Assembly: GCA_973895155.1 (NCBI GenBank)
Contig: OZ316891.1
Location: forward strand, 19,034,001 to 19,098,000
Reading direction: 5' to 3'
DNA length: 64,000 nt
Origin: Marsupella aquatica
Lineage: Eukaryota; Marchantiophyta
Shown here: positions 58,623 to 64,000 of the stretch, in pieces
How positions within the stretch are numbered: the stretch's first letter is position 1
How the letters are laid out: the number at the start of each line of letters is the position of its first letter
Position numbers and translations under genes: made by a program
Notes under the pieces: generated by a model
Seen by the model: the letters and a program-made list of their open reading frames with translations, nothing else
Database searches by the model: none
What the model was told of the DNA's origin: nothing

Positions 58623-60100
58623 GGGCCAAATATTGGCAGTAATGTTTTTTTCTGGGCATTTTTTAAAAATTTGTTTGCTCTGATAGGATTTCTAAACTTG
58701 GACGGATCAGTTTAAAAACTTTTTTATTTTACAAAAGAGCGTGAACTTAAACTAAGATAGCCTGAATGCAGACTATATCAATTCTGTATAAGGGGCATTT
58801 GGGGAGTCATCAAAGTTTGAAAAATGGAGATCCTATTGAAGCTTCATGTTATCTAAGAAAAATAGAATAGAAGAGGGAAGGGCAGCCACGTCATGGGAAT
58901 ATACAAGGTCCAATGGGATCCCCATCCAAAACCTTTTGCTCCCATAGAATTCTTATCACATTGGATCTATAGAAATGTAGATTGAACTAGGATGACATGG
59001 ATTAAGTGTAACAAAGCCTGATTTTTGTGTATGGAGCACTTTGGGTTGTGTTCAAACTTAGACATTTGGATAGAGAATGATCTCATCTGTGCTTGGAGAG
59101 CCTACTTAAATATGAGACGGCCATTAAAAAATGGTCCTAAAATGCTTTGGCAAATTTTGTGTCAAGACAGACGTATGGCTTTATGCTGATCCTAAGGAGC
59201 ATTTTAGGGAGGTCAATCTTTGCAGGGCTAAATCCCTTTGGTTTTGAATAGATGAGGCTGCAATTTCCAGAAGAGAAAAAAATTAGAGCGCACTTGTCTG
59301 CATTTACCCAAAGTTGTTCCGCTGGTTACCTGAACAATTGTGCTTCATTTTGCTGGGAAACATTTTCCTTTTGTGAATTCAATGGGCGAAAGCATGTTCA
59401 TGCCCACCAAAGCAGTACCCATCAAGCATTCCAGGACTACCATTGGGCGAGCCTCATGCTAATCTAACTGTAGGGGGGCCATGGAAATCACTTTGTCTCT
59501 AACCCTGGCAGCTCGACCAATGGGCATAGCTTGAGGGTGGATGAGATGTATACTGTAATTCGCAATTGAAGTTGGTTCATGATCTATGCTGCGAGAGTGC
59601 AGCCATAGGCCCTAGTTTTCTCTGGTAAGAAAAATTGGTTTTAGACTATGAGGCATGGCTGCATTTTTGGGTATGGGAACAGTCTTGTGCATATTGGCGG
59701 GTGTTTGGAGTAGTGAATTGCCAGCAGAGGCGTAGACTCTCCTTTTTGTGCCCTGAACTACTTCTATGGGTGCAGGGAGGCCCGAAAGGGAAAAAAGGAA
59801 GAGGCAGGCAAGCCGTAGACAAGAGGGAGGTAGACATGATACAAAGAATGGGCCAGGGTTGCAGAGGGCAAAAGGGAGAACCTGAGTCTGCAGTCCTAGA
59901 GAAGGAGACCATATAGCAAGGTAAATTTAAAGGTTTTATTTGTTGCCAAGGTTAAGTTTTTTGGACAAAAATATTCCTTATTTCATTTTTCTAGATTAAT
60001 TTGTAATCATTATATCTCCCTCGATTTAAAGATAAGGATTGAGACTACCCGTCTCTGGTTAGGTGAGAAACTGGCTAATCCAAAACAAAAAGCATAGCAA
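58623..60100. other. Spacer, nothing recognised
   Basis: The ORFs at 59252-59467 and 59635-59916 show no domain. No RNA gene seen. Confidence 0.45.
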
Positions 60101-60104
60101 TTTT

Positions 60105-60790
60105 TCACCACTAAGATTCCCGGCTAAATAAAAATACGAACTGTCACGTAGGCTTCGGTTTAGAAGGGGAAGAAGTACAGTAGGGAGGAGGGAGAGCACA
60201 ACACCGGGCGAGCAAGAGCAGCAGGAGCAGGCATTTCCCATTAAATATTTTCCCGATATGAGGTAGAATTTGACAAAGGTTTGCCAACTAATTTTTTTCC
60301 CGCTATAAGGTGTAATTTGGCTAATTGTCGCCAGTAAATAAAAGTAGTGCTGCCACGTAGCCTGCGGCGGAGAAGGGGACTAAGTACAGTAGGGAGAAGA
60401 AGGAAGGGCCCAACACCGGGCGAGCAAGAGCAGGAATAGCAGGAGGAGGTTGTCGCCACTAAATTCTGTCCGTGTGATTTTGGCTAATTGAGCATGGTCG
60501 CCACTAAATAAAAGTACTGCTGCGGCCACGTACCCTTGGCCCTTGGGGAGAGAAGGGGGAGAACAACGCTGGACGAGCAATAGGAGGAATAGCAGGAGGG
60601 CTGGAGGGGGTTTTGGCCACTAAATTCTGTCCCGCTATGGGGTGGAACTTGGCGAATTTACTGTGGCCACTAAATAAGAGTACTGGTGCGGCCAAGTACG
60701 CTTGGGCAGAGAAGGGGAAGAAGTACAGTGGTAGGAAGTAGAAGGGAGAGCTCATCGCCGGGCGAGCAAAGAGCAAGAGGAAGAGGAGGC
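60105..60790 (+). repeat. ~170-205-bp diverged tandem repeat, about 4 copies
   Basis: Blocks with 'taaataaaagta.tgctg..ccacgta', 'gagaagggg.agaagtacagtaggg' and 'caccgggcgagcaagagcag' recur near 60122, 60332, 60504 and 60671. They lie upstream of the SAP-domain gene and could be part of its promoter. Confidence 0.8.
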
Positions 60791-62309
60791 GGACTGCCGG
60801 AGGGACGTGGAGGGACGTGGAGGACCGAATCCAGAAGAGGGAGGGAGGGAGGGAGGGAGGGAACGAACGATTCGAAGAAAGGCGGGACGACGACGATGTT
60901 GCGTCTGCTGCTGAGGAAGCGCTCTGTGTCGAGGCCGAGCAACGATCGCCACCGTGCAACGAGCGACTGACCATCATTGCTGTTCGGGAAAACCAGAGGT
61001 GACCAGCTTTGTTGCCGACGAGCTCCGTTGTTGATTCGAGTCTCGGAGTTCCGGATCGGGAACGTCGAGTTCGTCCGGGTTTGTGCTGCGGATCCGTCCG
61101 AGGAGCGAGGAACACGAAGAAAGAGGCTGCGGGAAGAAGAAGAGGGAGGGAGGGAGGGCGAGGCACGCACTACGTAGTTACTACGCACGGGCAGATATTT
61201 TGGGCGGAAAGGGAAGGGACGAAAACTCAATACGAAACGAAGAAAGGAGGAGGAGGAGGAGGAAGAAGAAGGGAAGGGAAGGAGTCGAAATCGAAAGGAG
61301 GAAGGGTGCATTTAATGTACACCTGCGGTTACTTGGTGGAGAACAGGGGAGGGACCTCGTAAGATGTCGGGGTGGAGCATGTGAGGAGAAGTGGAGGAGG
61401 AGGAAAGTGGAAGGAATAAGGCAGACAGGCAGGCAGTGGGTGGTGGTGGTCCTAGGGAAAAGGAAAGGGAAGGAGTTTTGAGGAGATCCATTTCGGTGGA
61501 GGCGGGTTTGGTGGTGATTGATACGGTTGATTTGTTCAGAGTCCTTTGAGCGCACAGACAGACACTACACTGTACCACCTTGTCGCGTGAAGGAGGCCAA
61601 AAAGGTTAAAAAGCGACTTTGTGTCCCGTCTCGTTGGTTCGGTGTGGTTCGGTTTAGTTCGGTTGTTCGGTTCTTTCTTGGTCAGAAAGGAGTTCGGTGG
61701 TAGGTTTCTTGTGTGTGCTGTGATGTCGAATGCCGTCGGCTAGGCGAGCGAGCGCTCATTGTTGAATTCCGGTGTTGAGAAGAGACTAGGGTAAAGGGAT
61801 GACCTAGTTGTGGCACAGATATATCATAAACCTTCGACGTCGGGGTAAAACGGATTCGGGTTGGTTTGGGAAGGGTGGCTGCGGGACGCGAGGGGGAAAG
61901 GTTTGGTGGTTTCTTGTAGAGGAAAAATCTTGCTGGCTGGCTGTTGGAAGAGAGATCTATTTGATTTTTGGTGTGCCCCGCTGAAGATCATCCGTCTGAT
62001 TTATTTCTTCTGCGGTGCTACATTGTTTTTGAGGTTACCTATTTAGGACGCCATTGTTGAGTTTTTTGTTGCACAGCATTTATAGGCTTTACCTGCTGCT
62101 GTCATATTCGGGGCTTCTCTACCATTCCCTTCGTCTGCCTTCTTGCCTGATCTTTCCCCTTGCATATTTCATTTTCAAAAGATTTAGGTCTTCTGTTCTC
62201 TTCTGAAGCCACGTTCTGTAGAGCCATTTGCATCAGTAGCTTATTAGTAGTGTGCATCTCCATACCCTTGTACACCTAATCAGTGTTGACCTTTTGAAAG
62301 ATTTTGGCA
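60791..62309 (+). promoter_or_regulatory. 5' flank / 5'UTR region of the SAP-domain gene
   Basis: GA-rich with a (GGGA)n run at 60840-60863 and a poly-GAG tract near 61240-61300, which create long spurious ORFs on both strands. The transcript leader is probably here; a 5'UTR intron is possible but not assigned. Confidence 0.4.
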
Positions 62310-64000
62310 ATGTCGACTCCAATACCATCTTTAGGGAACAAAACCCCGGAGCAGCTCAGGGTCGCAGAACTCAGGGAAGAGCTTAAAAAACGAGGAATTA
62401 ACATCAAGGGCCTAAAAAAGGATTTGGTTGAAAGGTTGGATGAAATTCTGCGCCAGGAAGCAGCAGAGGCGGCCGATAATGAGACCAAGAAGTCTCCCAG
62501 TCCCGAGCGGGTCAGCGATAAAGACGAAGAAACTCCCGCTTCTCCTGCAGTTGTCTTTGAAGCTGTCACGCAACCACCAGGAGAAGAGGACGCTGCAGGT
62601 AAAGTGGTTGACCTCAGCCTCGATGTGGGTGAGGTCGAACCCAGCAGTGAGCCCTTGCATGGAGGGGATGATCTCAAGACAGGAATCGTTGACCCCATAC
62701 TCAGTGTGCCGGTCCCAGAGGAGGATGATCTCTCTAAAGGCAAGGGAAGCGAAGTGGCCACATCTCTGGTGGCTTTTGCAGAGCCAGAAGTTGTTGCGAA
62801 AGGGGAGCCTGTTTTCGTCGGGCCAGTTCGCTCTCTGACGGCTGAATCTATTTCTTCTCCGAACCTTGATGAACTCCCAAGCATAGAGCCAGAAAGCGCT
62901 CCACCGGTCGAGGTCACGGATGAGAGCAACAAGACCTTTGTGGATGAAGGCAAATTGGAGTTTGAGGACACAAGAGATGAGAATCTTGACTCTGGCAAGT
63001 TAATAGAGGCTGACGGCGTAGTAGAAGCAGAGCCTGAAGCCATCAAATTTCCTGAAGTGGAAGTGCAGGACGAGGCCGAGCAATTGAAGTCACATTATGG
63101 CTCTGGTCCAACGTCCTCCACAGACGCTGTGATCATTGAGGCTTCAGAAGCAGAAGAGGTCCGAACAGAGACTGCAGTTCTGTCAGAGGGACTTCGGTCG
63201 ACAGCATACGGGGAAAGAGATGCCGAGGAGGAGTCTGTTGTGGCAGAGACTGGAGGAGACTTAATGACAACTGAGACTGTGACCGTAGAGACGGTTTCTG
63301 TCGTCACAGAGACCACGGTCGTGACCACGGAGACAGTTGTCGTGAATGAGATTGAGGCAGACCTGTCCACGGTTGAGGGCGATCGCGAGGGATCGTTCAC
63401 TCAGAGGAGTTCCGACGCAGGAACTTTGAGTAATGAGGGGAGGGTGGCAGAGGAAGCCTTACTGCAAAACAGAGATCAAGACGAAGGAATGGAGGTAGAG
63501 CAAGATAAGGCCAAAGACTCCAAGCCCATGGAGATTGACTCCGACAGTTTGACAGGAGTGAAGCGGAAAGATGGAGGTGGTTTCTTGGTTCCCGGTTTTC
63601 TATTACGTTATCTTGTCTGGCCATCCTATCTACTTTCTAGTGGTGATAATTCCTTTGGTGGCATGTAAACATCCCAAGCGAACGAATAGTAATGTTGAGA
63701 AATGGCCCGCGTTTACAAGTACGATGCAGGGTGAAATCCTCGGCTGCTCTTAACCATATGTTCATTGTGAGATGGATATAATTTTCGTAGTTTGTGAGCT
63801 CTGTTGTTGCAACCAAGTATAGGAAGTGTGTTGTACACTCGATAAAGTGCTGAGTCCTTTTTGGTGTTTCTGCAGAGGAACTAAGACAGCAAGAGCCTGC
63901 CAAAAGGCAGAGGCGCTGGAATTCTGATAAGAGTCTTGGAGCTAGCGCAGATGTAACTTCACCTCCTCAAGTGAATACAACTGACACTTTGAAGGAAGCA
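62310..64000 (+). CDS. SAP-domain protein, acinus-like (5' part, runs off the window)
   Basis: Exon 1 is 62310-63576 and exon 2 begins at 63876 (donor GAG|GTGGTT, acceptor gtttctgcag, phase 1), with 464 codons visible. The ATG at 62310 is followed closely by a SAP domain (about residues 13-47: TPEQLRVAELREELKKRG, then GLKKDLVERLDE), a nucleic-acid-binding helix-extended-helix. A long acidic, Glu/Ser-rich region with caspase-independent low complexity follows, then a Thr/Val/Glu repeat (about 318-350). The end of exon 1 to exon 2 has KRKDG|EELRQQEPAKRQRRWNS, the KRQRRWN block typical of plant SAP/acinus proteins. Family members associate with the exon junction complex/ASAP and affect splicing. 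The RSB motif expected at the C-terminus lies beyond the window. Confidence 0.85.

Noticed and set aside
60504-61555. Several ORFs of 90-220 codons on both strands
   Set aside because: Ser/Pro/Leu- or Arg/Glu/Gly-rich translations of purine-biased repeats; no domain and overlapping in many frames.
62276-63046. 256-codon minus-strand frame
   Set aside because: Antisense shadow of the SAP-domain exon.

Overview
The window is nuclear DNA of a land plant. The recognisable genes carry GT-AG (and one GC-AG) introns. Three of them encode proteins with plastid transit-peptide-like leaders (MinE, an ELIP-type LHC-like protein, IspE). The rest include a germin-like protein, a class II cytosolic small heat-shock protein, ALY/REF and a plant-type SAP-domain protein. 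The sparse gene density, GA/TC-rich 5' regions and many small tandem duplications would fit a bryophyte such as a moss (for example Sphagnum), but the lineage is inference and the sequence does not prove it. No rRNA, intact tRNA or CRISPR array was seen.

Layout. 0-4 kb: a possible orphan terminal exon, a GATA-like zinc-finger/coiled-coil gene (+) and an EGF-like fragment broken by a 118-bp tandem duplication. 4-8.8 kb: no convincing gene. 8.8-10.6 kb: germin-like gene (+, 3 exons). 14.4-15.5 kb: plastid MinE (-). 18.3-20.2 kb: ELIP-type three-helix protein (+, 3 exons). 21.4-25.5 kb: IspE of the plastid MEP pathway (-, 11 exons, fully resolved). 25.5-32.7 kb: gene-poor, with several diverged tandem repeats. 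32.7-36.0 kb: ALY/REF mRNA-export adaptor (-, 5 exons). 37-40 kb: tandem repeats. 40.5-45.5 kb: a complete Mutator-like element with ~0.4-kb terminal inverted repeats and a target-site duplication. It carries a damaged transposase and, on the opposite strand, an intact ORF joining a hydrophobic N-terminal helix to an RNase H1-type hybrid-binding domain. 46.3-48.5 kb: decayed non-LTR-type reverse transcriptase. 50-58 kb: two inverted copies of a MITE-like repeat flanking the class II sHSP gene (54.9-56.8 kb). 60-64 kb: diverged repeats, then the 5' part of a SAP-domain (acinus-like) gene that runs off the window.

Shared roles. MinE (plastid division), ELIP (photoprotection) and IspE (isoprenoid precursors for carotenoids and chlorophyll side chains) all act in plastids and lie within 11 kb, but each has its own orientation and intron pattern, so this is probably chance neighbourhood. 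ALY/REF and the SAP-domain protein both belong to nuclear mRNP/EJC-linked processes, about 26 kb apart. The most unusual object is the Mutator-like element with its RNase H hybrid-binding-domain cargo.
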